From positions 1 to 48,464 of the forward strand of contig JSZA02000006.1 of assembly GCA_000785145.2 (NCBI GenBank): a DNA stretch of 48,464 bases, read 5' to 3'. Below are positions 33,983 through 43,028 of this stretch, in pieces (positions within the stretch are counted from its first letter, which is position 1; each line of letters begins with the position of its first letter). This DNA is from Candidatus Thiomargarita nelsonii (GTDB lineage Bacteria; Pseudomonadota; Gammaproteobacteria; Beggiatoales; Beggiatoaceae). Below the pieces are notes generated by a model that was not told the DNA's origin, made no database searches, and saw only the letters and a program-made list of their open reading frames with translations. A program made the translations under genes and the position numbers.

Positions 33983-35218
33983 TTAATGAATAGATTCAGA
34001 ACCGATAACACGTACATGAGGCACCGGCACAATAAACTTGCCACCCTTGCGTAGAAAATCCTTATATTTCTCCACCAGATAGTCAAGAAAATTCCATGAT
34101 AACACCAAATAATAATCCGGTTGTTGCTGAAGAGTCCGCTCGTCAACCACTGGAATATGAGTACCCGGTGTCAAACGACCAATCTTGAATTGATTCACTT
34201 CAGTGGCACACGTCACTAAGTCTGCCCCAATATTGCTATAATTAAGTAAAGTACTGCCTTTTACCGGTGCCCCCAAAGCAAAAACCCGTTTTCCTTGCTG
34301 CTTGAGTTCTAATAGCAATTTGCGTAATTCATCAGTATTTTGTTTGACGGTGGCCGCAAAATCATGATAAGTGGAAAGCTTGTTCAGTCCAGCTTTTTCT
34401 TCTGCTTCAATAGCTTGTTGCACCGCTTCAGAAGTGGGCTTAGGATGTGAATTCAGTCCCACGTACAAAACAAAGGAGCCACCATGAATTTCTGTGAATT
34501 CTACATCTAATAGCCGCATATCATGGGCTTCAAATAATCGTTTGATTGGCGCGACGGCATGAATACAACTATGCTCATGATAAAAATGATCAAATTCATT
34601 TCGTTCTAACAAATCTTTTAGATAGACGCCTTGGACCACAAAGACACTGTCCTTATGCATGAGCTGTTTTAGGCCATTAATGAAATTATGCAAATCAGGC
34701 ACATGATAGAAAACGGCTGTTGCTGTGATCACATCAGGGAAAATATTTAATTGGCGCATAGCCTTGCCAGTTTGCAAGTTCCAAAATGTTTTAAAGACTG
34801 TTATTCCCTGTTCTTTGGCCAATTCTCCAGTACGTTGTCCAGGATCAACCCCAAGAATTCTCATACCATGCTGAGCAAAAACCTTTAACAAGCTACCATC
34901 GTTACAGCCAACATCTACCACCAAGGCATTGGGTTGCAAATTCAATTTATTGATAATATGAGGTACCAATCGTTCAAAATGTTGAACAATAGGCACATTA
35001 ACGCCCGTAATATAAGGATGATTAGAAAAAAGGAACTCAGGGGAGGGAAATTCAGCAATTTGAACCTGCCAGCAATCCTGACACACCTGCATTGCCATTG
35101 GAAAAACCTGCTCCTGATCTTTTGTATCTGGAAAATTATTGCCATTTGGTTGTATGCCAAGATCAATAAACTCAGCCAAATTAGCTGAGCCACAGTTCAT
35201 ACATTCTGTTCTTTTCAT
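33983..35218 (-). CDS. Zinc-binding sugar C-methyltransferase (TylC3/NovU-like)
   Basis: Protein of 411 aa. N-terminal zinc site C6-x2-C9 (ECMNCGSANL) and CQDCWQVQ. SAM domain VVDVGCNDGSLLKVF. The central FDHFYHEHSCIHA is the family's active-site block. The C-terminal ALGAPVKGSTLLNYSNI is the second Rossmann half. This architecture belongs to C-methyltransferases of branched deoxysugars (TylC3, NovU). Part of a four-gene cassette (GT4-epimerase-GT2-methyltransferase); a truncated near-identical copy lies at 38438-38821. Confidence 0.92.
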   Translation of the reverse strand: MKRTECMNCGSANLAEFIDLGIQPNGNNFPDTKDQEQVFPMAMQVCQDCWQVQIAEFPSPEFLFSNHPYITGVNVPIVQHFERLVPHIINKLNLQPNALVVDVGCNDGSLLKVFAQHGMRILGVDPGQRTGELAKEQGITVFKTFWNLQTGKAMRQLNIFPDVITATAVFYHVPDLHNFINGLKQLMHKDSVFVVQGVYLKDLLERNEFDHFYHEHSCIHAVAPIKRLFEAHDMRLLDVEFTEIHGGSFVLYVGLNSHPKPTSEAVQQAIEAEEKAGLNKLSTYHDFAATVKQNTDELRKLLLELKQQGKRVFALGAPVKGSTLLNYSNIGADLVTCATEVNQFKIGRLTPGTHIPVVDERTLQQQPDYYLVLSWNFLDYLVEKYKDFLRKGGKFIVPVPHVRVIGSESIH

Positions 35219-35249
35219 ATTATTTTATGCACCCGACAGTCAGTACTTA

Positions 35250-35395
35250 GGTAACTCCAAAAAATTAAAATACCCACACACAGGGCAACCATAAAGGATT
35301 GGGGCAACCATAAAGGATTGCCCCTACAATATTTGTTGGCATGTAGGGGCAATCCCTTGTGGTTGCCCTTGGTATTTTATTTTTTGGGAGTTACC
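35250..35395. mobile_element. 146-bp MITE with GGTAACTCC terminal inverted repeats
   Basis: Ends are GGTAACTCC...AATACC and GGTATT...GGGAGTTACC (about 25 bp imperfect inverted repeats). They are flanked by TTA on both sides (35247-35249 and 35396-35398). The duplicate locus at 38838-38860 has the same flanks with a single TTA and no insert, an empty site. Inside are GTAGGGGCAATCC-type arms. The TTA target is the stop codon of the GT2 gene, which the target duplication preserves. Confidence 0.9.
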
Positions 35396-36394
35396 TTATA
35401 TAAAATATCCAATCTCTCGAATCAAAGACTTTTGTTGCTCGGTCAACGGTCCCGCCTGATATGAACTTGGCCACCGATGTCCATAAAGACGCTGACGGAA
35501 TCCGCCCCATTTATTATCCAACCAATCAAGCATATCCCATTCACGCCCTCTTGTGATGAGCTTGAGCTTTGACAATTTTTCTTGATCTATGTGCTCAAGT
35601 TTCTGCATATCTCGCAATGCACGCCAAACGTTGAGCCGAAATCGCCAATGTCCTAGTACAGGGTGGCGTTCCTTTGCCAGCAATTCTATCACTATGTCAA
35701 AAAAATGAGCAGTATCCATAGCTTTACGCTGAGCATTGCTACCACTTCCAGTCAGCTTCTCATGGTCTTCCGGGTTTTCCGAACAATAAAGAGTCAGGAC
35801 ATTTTTTGTAAAAACCACTTTTGGCTCTGCCAGCAATAAACGGACAAAAAACTCGCCATCTTCGTGAAGTCTCATATCCTCTCGGTAAAATCCCACCTTT
35901 TTAAGGAAAACACGCCGGAACAAGCATTGCTGAAATATGATTGACCAGTCTGTTAGAAAGCAAGTGAGCATATCCTTAACGGTAGGCAAGGCTTGCTGCT
36001 GTAGTACCACGTCCTCAGGCTCAAAAACTTTTTTTCTGAAAGAGCCTCTCACCCACGGACTGTACACAATATCCGTTTCCTCTAAAATGGCAGACTGGTG
36101 CTGCAACTTGTTCAGTGAACTCAGATCATCACTATCCATAAATTGTACAAAGTCACCCGTGACAATCCTGAGTGCGGCATTGCGGGCAGCGCCCGGTCCA
36201 CGATTTTCCTCATGCTGGATCAATGTAATTTTATTCCCGAAACTTTTTAGCACAGATACCGAGTCATCTGTAGAACAGTCATCCACCACAATGATTTCAT
36301 CTGGTGGCAGACTTTGCAAGAGCATATTTTCAACGGTTTCGCTAACAATTGTTGCCCTATTATAGTTAGGAATAATGACTGAAATTTTAGCCAT
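35396..36394 (-). CDS. Glycosyltransferase family 2
   Basis: About 332 aa from ATG 36394 (MAKISVIIPNYNRA); an upstream ATG at 36412 is possible but extends into the neighbour. GT-A fold: IIVVDDCSTDDS, ENRGPGAARNAAL, and the metal-binding MDSDD, with a further HEDGEFFVRLLL block holding the acidic catalytic base. Transfers a sugar from an NDP donor. The start overlaps the upstream epimerase end by 8 bp. The stop codon coincides with the target duplication of a MITE. A degraded near-copy is at 38850-39565. Confidence 0.92.
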   Translation of the reverse strand: MAKISVIIPNYNRATIVSETVENMLLQSLPPDEIIVVDDCSTDDSVSVLKSFGNKITLIQHEENRGPGAARNAALRIVTGDFVQFMDSDDLSSLNKLQHQSAILEETDIVYSPWVRGSFRKKVFEPEDVVLQQQALPTVKDMLTCFLTDWSIIFQQCLFRRVFLKKVGFYREDMRLHEDGEFFVRLLLAEPKVVFTKNVLTLYCSENPEDHEKLTGSGSNAQRKAMDTAHFFDIVIELLAKERHPVLGHWRFRLNVWRALRDMQKLEHIDQEKLSKLKLITRGREWDMLDWLDNKWGGFRQRLYGHRWPSSYQAGPLTEQQKSLIREIGYFI

Positions 36395-37337
36395 TTTTGA
36401 CAGTATATCCATCCTGAAGGAGCCAATCCCATGTACGAACCAACCCCTCCTCCAATTCTATTTGGGGGCGCCACGAATACAATTGACAGGCACTCTGGTT
36501 AGAAAGAATATTAACCGAAACATCTCCCAAGCGTTTCTCATTAAAAATTTTATCTATTTTTCGGCCCGAAATCCTTTCCAGTGTTTCGAGAATTTCATTC
36601 ACACTTTTTCCTTTTCCAGATGAGACATTGACAATCGCTGACTCTTTTGTTTCAATCGCACACAACATTGCGTCTATAACATCGTCAATATATATGTAAT
36701 CTCTTACGGTATCTCCCTTTCCAAATACCTTAAATTTTCTGCCGTCAAGTACACATCCAAGTGCCACTGCAATTATTCCCTGAGCCCCATACGGATTTTG
36801 TCGTGGTCCATAAGGATTCGATATCCTCATTGTTTGCACGTTTATTCGATAGGTACGCGAAAAAAAACTAAAATAACTTTCAATAACCTTCTTACTCTGT
36901 CCATACATGGACTTAGGTATTAGCGGATGTTCTTCTGTTATTGGAATTTGTTCAGGTTCGCCATAGATTGTGCCCCCTGATGAGGCATAAACTATTTGCT
37001 CTACTCCCGCCTTGACACAATATTCTAGTAGCCTTATTGTTGGAATCAGGTTGGAATATACATCGTACACACCACTTTCTAGTGTGGTACTTGGAAAGGT
37101 GGTGGAAATCAAATGAACAACACAATCAACATCAGAAACCGCTTTTTTTAGGCTGACTTCATCCATAAAATCACCATAAATCAGTTCAATTTTTTCCAGC
37201 ACATTGGCTATATTTTTGACAGATTTCCCTGGACGGGTAAATACTTTGACTTTAGCACCAGCTTGCACCAAGCGTTGAGTTAAATGACTGCCAATGAAGC
37301 CGGTACCACCCAGTACCAATATATTTTTGCCCTTCAT
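36387..37337 (-). CDS. NAD-dependent epimerase (UDP-glucose 4-epimerase-like)
   Basis: Protein of 316 aa, extended SDR. NAD loop GGTGFIGSHL (10-19), catalytic SSGGTIYGE, Tyr-x3-Lys in YGQSKK, then RISNPYGPRQNPYGAQGIIAV and DTVRDYIYIDDVIDAML. Closest in style to UDP-glucose/GlcNAc 4-epimerases, but only the fold-level call is safe. Part of the cassette GT4-epimerase-GT2-methyltransferase. An internally deleted copy of this gene lies at 41691-41906. Confidence 0.88.
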   Translation of the reverse strand: MKGKNILVLGGTGFIGSHLTQRLVQAGAKVKVFTRPGKSVKNIANVLEKIELIYGDFMDEVSLKKAVSDVDCVVHLISTTFPSTTLESGVYDVYSNLIPTIRLLEYCVKAGVEQIVYASSGGTIYGEPEQIPITEEHPLIPKSMYGQSKKVIESYFSFFSRTYRINVQTMRISNPYGPRQNPYGAQGIIAVALGCVLDGRKFKVFGKGDTVRDYIYIDDVIDAMLCAIETKESAIVNVSSGKGKSVNEILETLERISGRKIDKIFNEKRLGDVSVNILSNQSACQLYSWRPQIELEEGLVRTWDWLLQDGYTVKNG

Positions 37338-37345
37338 TTTATATT

Positions 37346-37535
37346 ATATTTTTTCTCGGTTTTCTATTAAATACATCATTTTCTCAACAGGCGTGTCCGA
37401 AAACACAGACACGCCCACATATCATAGCTTCCAATACGGCTAAAGAGAGTCCTTCAGCGCGTGAAGCCATGACCATCATTTTATTTTTTATTTTTCTTCC
37501 ATATATCTCTTGTATCCGTAACATCAATGCCATAT
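37346..37535 (-). pseudogene. Remnant of the cassette GT4 glycosyltransferase
   Basis: Traces of DVTDTRDIW, then MVMASRAEGLSLAVLEAMICGRVCV, then the C-terminal MMYLIEN, interrupted by a frameshift and a large deletion. They match the two intact GT4 genes at 39582 and 41908. The remnant keeps the same position relative to the epimerase (36387) as the GT4 at 41908 has to the epimerase remnant, so it belongs to the third cassette copy. Confidence 0.88.
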
Positions 37536-37591
37536 CGTGCCGGAAAATGTGTTATACTTAGCGGCTTTCAAACCAAAGGAAAAATAAAAAC

Positions 37592-37681
37592 ATGGAAAAA
37601 AACACACTGGCTGATGAAAATGACAAAGCCACCCAATCTATTTACTTCGTTACTTCGTTTCAATTATTCGTTTGCTCTTAA
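37592..37681 (+). pseudogene. Possible gene-start fragment (29 codons)
   Basis: ATG with AAAGGA upstream opens MEKNTLADENDKATQSIYFV and stops after 29 codons. The last codons are read from a 20-bp inverted repeat (37641-37660 versus 37845-37864, TTTACTTCGTTACTTCGTTT). It may be the 5' end of a lost gene. Nothing else coding is convincing in 37540-38395: the rest is AT-rich with repeats. Confidence 0.35.
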
Positions 37682-37864
37682 ATGATGACTCATTTAAGGA
37701 TAAAAGATTCCTCACTCCGTTCGGAACACCGCTTCAAAATTTTTCAGTCGCAGATTTAAATTAGACTTTGTAACTGTTATTTTAATAATTTTACAAAAAA
37801 GCATCAAGCATAACACTGGTTTTAAATGAGTAAATATACCACACAAACGAAGTAACGAAGTAAA
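37641..37864. repeat. Widely spaced 20-bp inverted repeat
   Basis: TTTACTTCGTTACTTCGTTT at 37641-37660 and its exact reverse complement at 37845-37864 enclose about 184 bp of AT-rich DNA that carries no clear gene. It could be the end pair of a non-autonomous element. Confidence 0.6.
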
Positions 37865-37891
37865 TGTTAAAAGAATTGTACCATTTACACT

Positions 37892-38021
37892 CAATGCCAC
37901 CTTCGTTAAGGGCAACCACAAGGGATTGCCCCTACAAAGGACCGCATTTTATGTTTCCGAGGCAAAAGTTTTCGCCTCGGAAGGCAATCCTTTATGGTTG
38001 CCCTTAACGAAGGTGGCATTG
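37892..38021. mobile_element. 130-bp MITE with 12-bp target duplication
   Basis: Perfect ends CAATGCCACCTTCGTTAAGG... and ...CCTTAACGAAGGTGGCATTG are flanked directly by ACCATTTACACT at 37880-37891 and again at 38022-38033. The interior has the GGGCAACC..GGATTGCCCC arms and a CCGAGGCAAAAGTTTTCGCCTCGG hairpin nested within. No coding capacity. Confidence 0.92.
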
Positions 38022-38437
38022 ACCATTTACACTGGGGTATTAATACTTATTAAACAGGACTTTTTTGCTACTTTGTTTATGACTGGTTTAGGATCTATAC
38101 TAACACAAACAGCGGATTTATATTTTTTTAAAAAGTCTAGTCTCAACAAACTCAGGCAAACTGTTAACAACATGGTATCCTTTAATGCCATTAAGAATTT
38201 TAGGGTAGAGTTATTTTATAATTTATTGTAACTTCAATAAGTTATGTTTTTGTGTGTGTTTTTAAACCTTGTTTTTAGTTAAACAGCTTTTTTAATAAAA
38301 ACCACAGGGATTGATTTTTCTATTCAATGATTTTGAATGGGTTGGGATATCTTTGCCTAAAAAGAGCATAAAAGCGTTTAATAACGACTTTTCTATTAAA
38401 AACCATCAATTTTGAGAAATATTAGAAATACAAATAA

Positions 38438-38821
38438 AGGATCAACCCCAAGAATTCTCATACCATGCTGAGCAAAAACCTTTAACAAGCTACCATCGTT
38501 ACAGCCAACATCTACCACCAAGGCATTGGGTTGCAAATTCAATTTGTTAATAATATGAGGTACCAATCGTTCAAAATGTTGAACAACAGGCACATTAACG
38601 CCCGTAATATAAGGATGATTAGAAAAAAGGAACTCAGGGGAGGGAAATTCAGCAATTTGAACTTGCCAGCAATCCTGACACACCTGCATTGCCATTGGAA
38701 AAACCTGCTCCTGATCGTTTGTATCTATATCTGGAAAATTATTGCCATTTGGTTGTATGCCAAGATCAATAAACTCAGCTAAATTAGCTGAGTCACAGTT
38801 CATACATTCTGTTCTTTTCAG
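38438..38821 (-). pseudogene. Truncated copy of the C-methyltransferase gene
   Basis: Nearly identical to 34841-35218 of the intact gene, covering its first 126 codons or so up to ILGVDP. The start ATG has become CTG (38821), the zinc-site glycine after Cys9 is Asp, and two codons are added after FPD (DIDTND). The copy breaks off at 38438 in unrelated AT-rich DNA. It lacks the rest of the SAM domain and the catalytic block, so it is inactive. Confidence 0.93.
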
Positions 38822-38849
38822 ATTATTTGATGTACCCTACAGTCAGTAC

Positions 38850-39565
38850 TTATATAAAATATCCAATCTCTCGAATCAAAGACTTTTGTTGCTCGGTCAA
38901 CGGTCCCGCCTGATATGAACTTGGCCACCGATGTCCATAAAGACGCTGACGGAATCCGCCCCATTTCTTATCCAACCAATCAAGCATATCTCGCAATGCA
39001 CGCCAAACGTTGAGCCGAAATCGCCAATGTCCTAGTACAGGGTGGCGGCCGGGTTTTCCGAACAATAGAGAGTCAGGACATTTTTTGTAAAAACCACTTT
39101 TGGCTCTGCCAGCAATAAACGGACAAAAAACTCGCGAGTGAAGTCTCATATCCTCTCGGTAAAATCCCACATTTTTAAGGAAAACACGCCGGAACAAGCA
39201 CTGCTGAAATATGATTGACCAGTCTGTTAGAAAGCAAGTGAGCATATCCTTAACGGTAGGCAAGGCTTGCTGCTGTAGTACCACGTCCTCAGGCTCAAAA
39301 ACTTTTTTTCTGAAATAGCCTCTCACCCACGGACTGTACACAATATCCGTTTCCTCCAAAATGGCAGACTGAAGCTGCAATTTGTTCAGTGAACTCAGAT
39401 CATCACTATCCATAAATTTTTAGCACAGATACCGAGTCATCTGTAGAACAGTCATCCACCACAATGATTTCATGTGGTGGCAGGCTTTGCAAGAGCATAT
39501 TTTCAACGGTTTCGCTAACAATTGTTGCCCTATTATAGTTAGGAATAATGACTGAAATTTTAGCC
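38850..39565 (-). pseudogene. Deleted copy of the GT2 glycosyltransferase gene
   Basis: Near-identical to 35396-36392 but with at least four internal deletions. One (near 38990) is between GCATATC direct repeats of the parent; one near 39050 removes the ELLAKER region; a small one near 39135 breaks the EDGEFF block; one near 39416 removes the segment after MDSDD. The metal site is kept on one fragment but frames are broken, so it is not functional. No MITE stands at its 3' end. Confidence 0.93.
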
Positions 39566-39581
39566 CTTCTCTCCCTCATAT

Positions 39582-40694
39582 TTATTTTTTTTCTATTAAA
39601 GAGACAATCCTACTAACTGAGTCTTCCGAAAATACCCTTAAAGCAGCTTCGTGTGCGCTTTTACCAATATCATATAAGCTTTCCTTCATAGACCATGCAC
39701 GCTCCAAAGCTCTTCCAAAATATTTTGGGTGAGGTGCTTCTGCTAAAAAACCTGATTGGGAGTCAGCAATGACCTCATTATGCCCTCCAACATCTGTTAC
39801 CACACATACCCTCCCGCATATCATAGCCTCAAGAGAGGCTAAAGAGAGTCCTTCAGCGCGTGAAGCCATAACCATTATTTTATTTTTCTTCCATATTTCC
39901 CGACTATCCGCAACATGTCCACAGAACATGGCTTTATCGGTTAAATTAAAATGATTAACAAGCTGACGTATGTATTCTTCATCACAACCAGAACCAAATA
40001 TATTCAAACGCCAATCCCTTGAACGCCACTGTGGTTGCGCTAGAGATTCAAGCAGAATATCATGTCCTTTTTCCTGCACGACCAGCCGTGCGGCACACGC
40101 CATTTCAAGGGTGTCGTTGGTTTCTGGCCAAGCTAATATTTCGTATTTATCATAGGGAACAGTATTACTAATAACTGATACGTGATTAAATTTCATTGCC
40201 AGTTGTCTTTCTGCAAGTAAATAATTGTGCTCCGACACAAATATTATATGATTGGCTCTATGACAATAAGAAGTTATCATCGCTCTCGCATTGGCATCTG
40301 GAATAAGACAATCCGAGTTAAACTGAAATATCAATATGACTCTGGCAGTCGTTTCTTGCAATTCCTTTAATAAATCTGGATATAGCGTTAAATCCATTAG
40401 GGAACCCAAAGAGATAATGACCACATCTGGCTTAGAGTTAAATACATTGCGAAATGCAGAAAGGTAGCGATGCTTTAGGATGTGTAATCGTCCATTTCTA
40501 AAACGTTTGCGCCAATAGACTCTACCCCCATGAGATTGAAAATTTTCAATTTGACTGCAAGAACATGGCATTTCAAATAACGAGGCCATGACTTGATCTC
40601 CGCGTTCCAAACAACGAAGAGAACTTTGATACCATAATTCTTCGCTGCCTGCCCACGGCTCACCAAAAACTGAGGAGATAAAAGCAATTTTCAA
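39582..40694 (-). CDS. Glycosyltransferase family 4 (cassette copy B)
   Basis: Protein of 370 aa. MKIAFISSVFGEPWAGSEELWYQ is the acceptor half start. Donor half has LEMACAARLVVQEKGHDILLESLA, WRLNIFGSGCDEEYIRQLV, FCGHVADSREIWKKNKIMVMASRAEGLSLASLEAMICGRVCVVTDVGGH with the E-x7-E motif. The AGSE start resembles GT4 enzymes that recognise a glycan end. It is about three quarters identical by eye to the gene at 41908. Its ATG overlaps the galE stop (ATGA). Confidence 0.92.
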   Translation of the reverse strand: MKIAFISSVFGEPWAGSEELWYQSSLRCLERGDQVMASLFEMPCSCSQIENFQSHGGRVYWRKRFRNGRLHILKHRYLSAFRNVFNSKPDVVIISLGSLMDLTLYPDLLKELQETTARVILIFQFNSDCLIPDANARAMITSYCHRANHIIFVSEHNYLLAERQLAMKFNHVSVISNTVPYDKYEILAWPETNDTLEMACAARLVVQEKGHDILLESLAQPQWRSRDWRLNIFGSGCDEEYIRQLVNHFNLTDKAMFCGHVADSREIWKKNKIMVMASRAEGLSLASLEAMICGRVCVVTDVGGHNEVIADSQSGFLAEAPHPKYFGRALERAWSMKESLYDIGKSAHEAALRVFSEDSVSRIVSLIEKK

Positions 40695-41677
40695 TGAATA
40701 ATCCTCCTAGCTTTGCTCTGCCATTGCCAAGCTGTTTCAATGATGGCGGACAAACTCGGATAACGGGGCTGCCATCCCAATATTTTGGCAATTTTGCTGG
40801 CATCTCCAACAAGTTGCGCTGGGTCACCGGGACGACGGGAACCAATACTGACCGGTATCTCCCTTCCTGTGATCTGTTTCGCCACTTCTATCACTTGTTT
40901 AACCGAAAAACCGTTGCCGTTACCAAGATTATAAACACTGCACTGGGATTTTTCTTCCAAAGCCTGTAGTGCTAGAATATGAGCCTCTGCCAAATCGGTG
41001 ACATGTATATAGTCTCGAATACAAGTACCATCCTGAGTATCGTAGTCATCACCATAAATGGTGATAGAGGAACGATAACCTAATGCGGTTTCAAGCACTA
41101 AAGGAATTAAATGGGTTTCCGGGTCATGTAATTCTCCCACTTCAGCCTGGGAATCTGCCCCAGCCGCGTTAAAATAACGCAATGATATTGAACGCAGTCC
41201 ATAAGGCTGAAAGAAATCTCTAAGTATTCGCTCAACCACTAATTTTGAATAGCCATAAGGATTCACCGGTTGTTGTGGGTGTTTCTCATTAATAGGGATG
41301 AATTTCGGAACCCCATAGGTGGCACAAGTACTGGAGAAAACTATTTTATTTACATTATGTTGTAACATGGTGTCCAATAAGGACAAACTGCCTTCAATAT
41401 TGTTACAGTAGTATTTAGCTGGATTCTTAACCGATTCTCCAACATAGGCATAAGCGGCAAAGTGCAACACAGCCTGTGGCCTATATTTGCAAAACACTTC
41501 TTCTAGCCGCGCTTTATCTGATAAGTTTCCTTTTTCTAACGGTCCCCATTTGACCGCCCAACGGTGACCATAGACCAAATTATCGTAAGTGATCGGCAGA
41601 TAACCGGCTTGAGATAATAGTTTGCAAGTATGACTGCCGATATAGCCTGCACCACCAGTAACCAGAATATTTTTCAC
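40691..41677 (-). CDS. galE: UDP-glucose 4-epimerase
   Basis: Protein of 328 aa with all GalE hallmarks: GGAGYIGSH (8-16), HFAAYAYVGESV, catalytic SSTCATYG and YGYSK, LRYFNAAGAD, GDDYDTQDGTCIRDYIHVTDLAEAH. It interconverts UDP-glucose and UDP-galactose (or the N-acetyl forms) to feed the glycosyltransferases. It interrupts the cassette order: an epimerase remnant lies upstream and the cassette GT4 copy B is directly coupled downstream, so it was probably inserted between copies. Confidence 0.95.
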   Translation of the reverse strand: MKNILVTGGAGYIGSHTCKLLSQAGYLPITYDNLVYGHRWAVKWGPLEKGNLSDKARLEEVFCKYRPQAVLHFAAYAYVGESVKNPAKYYCNNIEGSLSLLDTMLQHNVNKIVFSSTCATYGVPKFIPINEKHPQQPVNPYGYSKLVVERILRDFFQPYGLRSISLRYFNAAGADSQAEVGELHDPETHLIPLVLETALGYRSSITIYGDDYDTQDGTCIRDYIHVTDLAEAHILALQALEEKSQCSVYNLGNGNGFSVKQVIEVAKQITGREIPVSIGSRRPGDPAQLVGDASKIAKILGWQPRYPSLSAIIETAWQWQSKARRIIH

Positions 41678-41690
41678 TTGCTATCCTTCA

Positions 41691-41906
41691 TCATTGCGAG
41701 GTTAGCCAATCCCATGTACGAACCAACCCCTCCTCCAATTCTATCTTGGGCTGCCACGAATACAATTGACATGCCTTCTGGTTAGAAAGAATATTAACCG
41801 AAACATCTCCTAAGCGTTTATCATTAAAAATTTTATCTATTTTTCTGCCCGAAATTTTTTCCAGTGTTTCGAGTATTTCATTCACACTTTTTCCTTTCCC
41901 TTTCAT
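41691..41906 (-). pseudogene. Internally deleted copy of the cassette epimerase
   Basis: The frame reads MKGKGKSVNEILETLEKISGRKIDKIF and on to the natural C-terminus VRTWDWL. Compared with the epimerase at 36387-37337, MKGK at the start is joined in frame to GKGKSVNEIL near residue 240, deleting about 230 codons between two AAAGG-AAA-like sequences. The NAD domain and active site are gone. It follows the GT4 at 41908 by 1 bp, as in the ancestral cassette. Confidence 0.92.
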
Positions 41907-41907
41907 A

Positions 41908-43017
41908 TTATATTTGTTCTATTAAATACAATAGTTTTTTATCTGGTGTTTCAGAGAATTTTTTAAAAGCAGCTTCGTGTGCGTTTTGACCAATCTCAGG
42001 GAGTTTTTCTTTCATACTCCATGCACGTTCCAATGCTCTTCCAAAATATTTTGGCTGAGGCGCTTCTGCTAAAAAACCAGACTGAGAGTCAGTAATGACT
42101 TCTCCATGCCCGCCAACATCTGTTACGACACAAACGCGCCCACATATCATGGCTTCTAAGACGGCTAAAGAGAGCCCTTCCGCTCGTGAAGCCAGGACCA
42201 TTATTTGATTTTCTCTCCAGATATCTCTCGTATCGGTGACATATCCACGAAACCTAACTCTTTCGGTTAATTTAAAATGATTAATAAGTTGACGTAAGTA
42301 TTCCTCTCTACCCAATCCAAATAGATTCAAACGCCAATTCCTTGATTTCCATTGTGGTTGTGCTAAGGATTCGATCAGGATATCTTGCCCTTTTTCCTGC
42401 ATTGCAAATCTTGCGACACAGGCCATTTCAAGGGTGTCATTCGCCCGCCAAGGCAACTTTTCGTATTTATCTGTATAAGAAATTGAGCCACTAAAAACGG
42501 ATACCTTATTAAATTTCAGCGCGAGTTGTCTCTCAGCAAGTAAGCAATTGTGTTTCGACACAAATATAAGATGGTTGGCTCGTTGACAATATGAACCGAT
42601 TATTGCCCTCGCATTGTCATCTGGAACGAGACAGTCGGCATTAAACAGAAATAGCAATATCACTTTTGCAGGGCTCTGTTGCAATTCTCTCAATAAATCA
42701 GGCTGTAGTGTTAAATCCATCATGGATCCCAAAGACAAAATAACGACATCAGGCTTAGATTTAAAGAGCTGACGAAAGGCTGAGACGTAGCTGTGCTTTA
42801 AAACATGTAATCGACCATTTTTAAAACGTTTGCGCCAGTGTACTCTACCGCCATGAGATTGAAAATTTTCAATTTGAGGGCAAGAGCATGGCATTTGAAA
42901 TAAGGAGGCGATGACTTGATGCCCGCGTTCCAAACAACGAAGTGAGGTTTGATACCATAATTCTTCGCTGCCTGCCCACGGATTACTAAAAACAGTTGAG
43001 ATAAATGCGATTTTCAA
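41908..43017 (-). CDS. Glycosyltransferase family 4 (cassette copy C)
   Basis: Protein of 369 aa, paralogous along its whole length to 39582-40694: same start MKIAFIS.VF..PWAGSEELWYQ, same PCSCPQIENFQSHGGRVHWRKRF, same donor half ending SRAEGLSLAVLEAMICGRVCVVTDVGGH. Differences are scattered, pointing to an older duplication than that of the methyltransferase/GT2 block. Presumably transfers the same or a related sugar. Directly followed by the epimerase remnant. Confidence 0.92.
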   Translation of the reverse strand: MKIAFISTVFSNPWAGSEELWYQTSLRCLERGHQVIASLFQMPCSCPQIENFQSHGGRVHWRKRFKNGRLHVLKHSYVSAFRQLFKSKPDVVILSLGSMMDLTLQPDLLRELQQSPAKVILLFLFNADCLVPDDNARAIIGSYCQRANHLIFVSKHNCLLAERQLALKFNKVSVFSGSISYTDKYEKLPWRANDTLEMACVARFAMQEKGQDILIESLAQPQWKSRNWRLNLFGLGREEYLRQLINHFKLTERVRFRGYVTDTRDIWRENQIMVLASRAEGLSLAVLEAMICGRVCVVTDVGGHGEVITDSQSGFLAEAPQPKYFGRALERAWSMKEKLPEIGQNAHEAAFKKFSETPDKKLLYLIEQI

Positions 43018-43028
43018 TTAAATAATCC

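Noticed and set aside
37926..38231. 101-aa plus-strand frame across the 130-bp MITE
   Set aside because: Its first third is MITE sequence and the remainder shows no family pattern; removing the MITE does not restore a longer frame.
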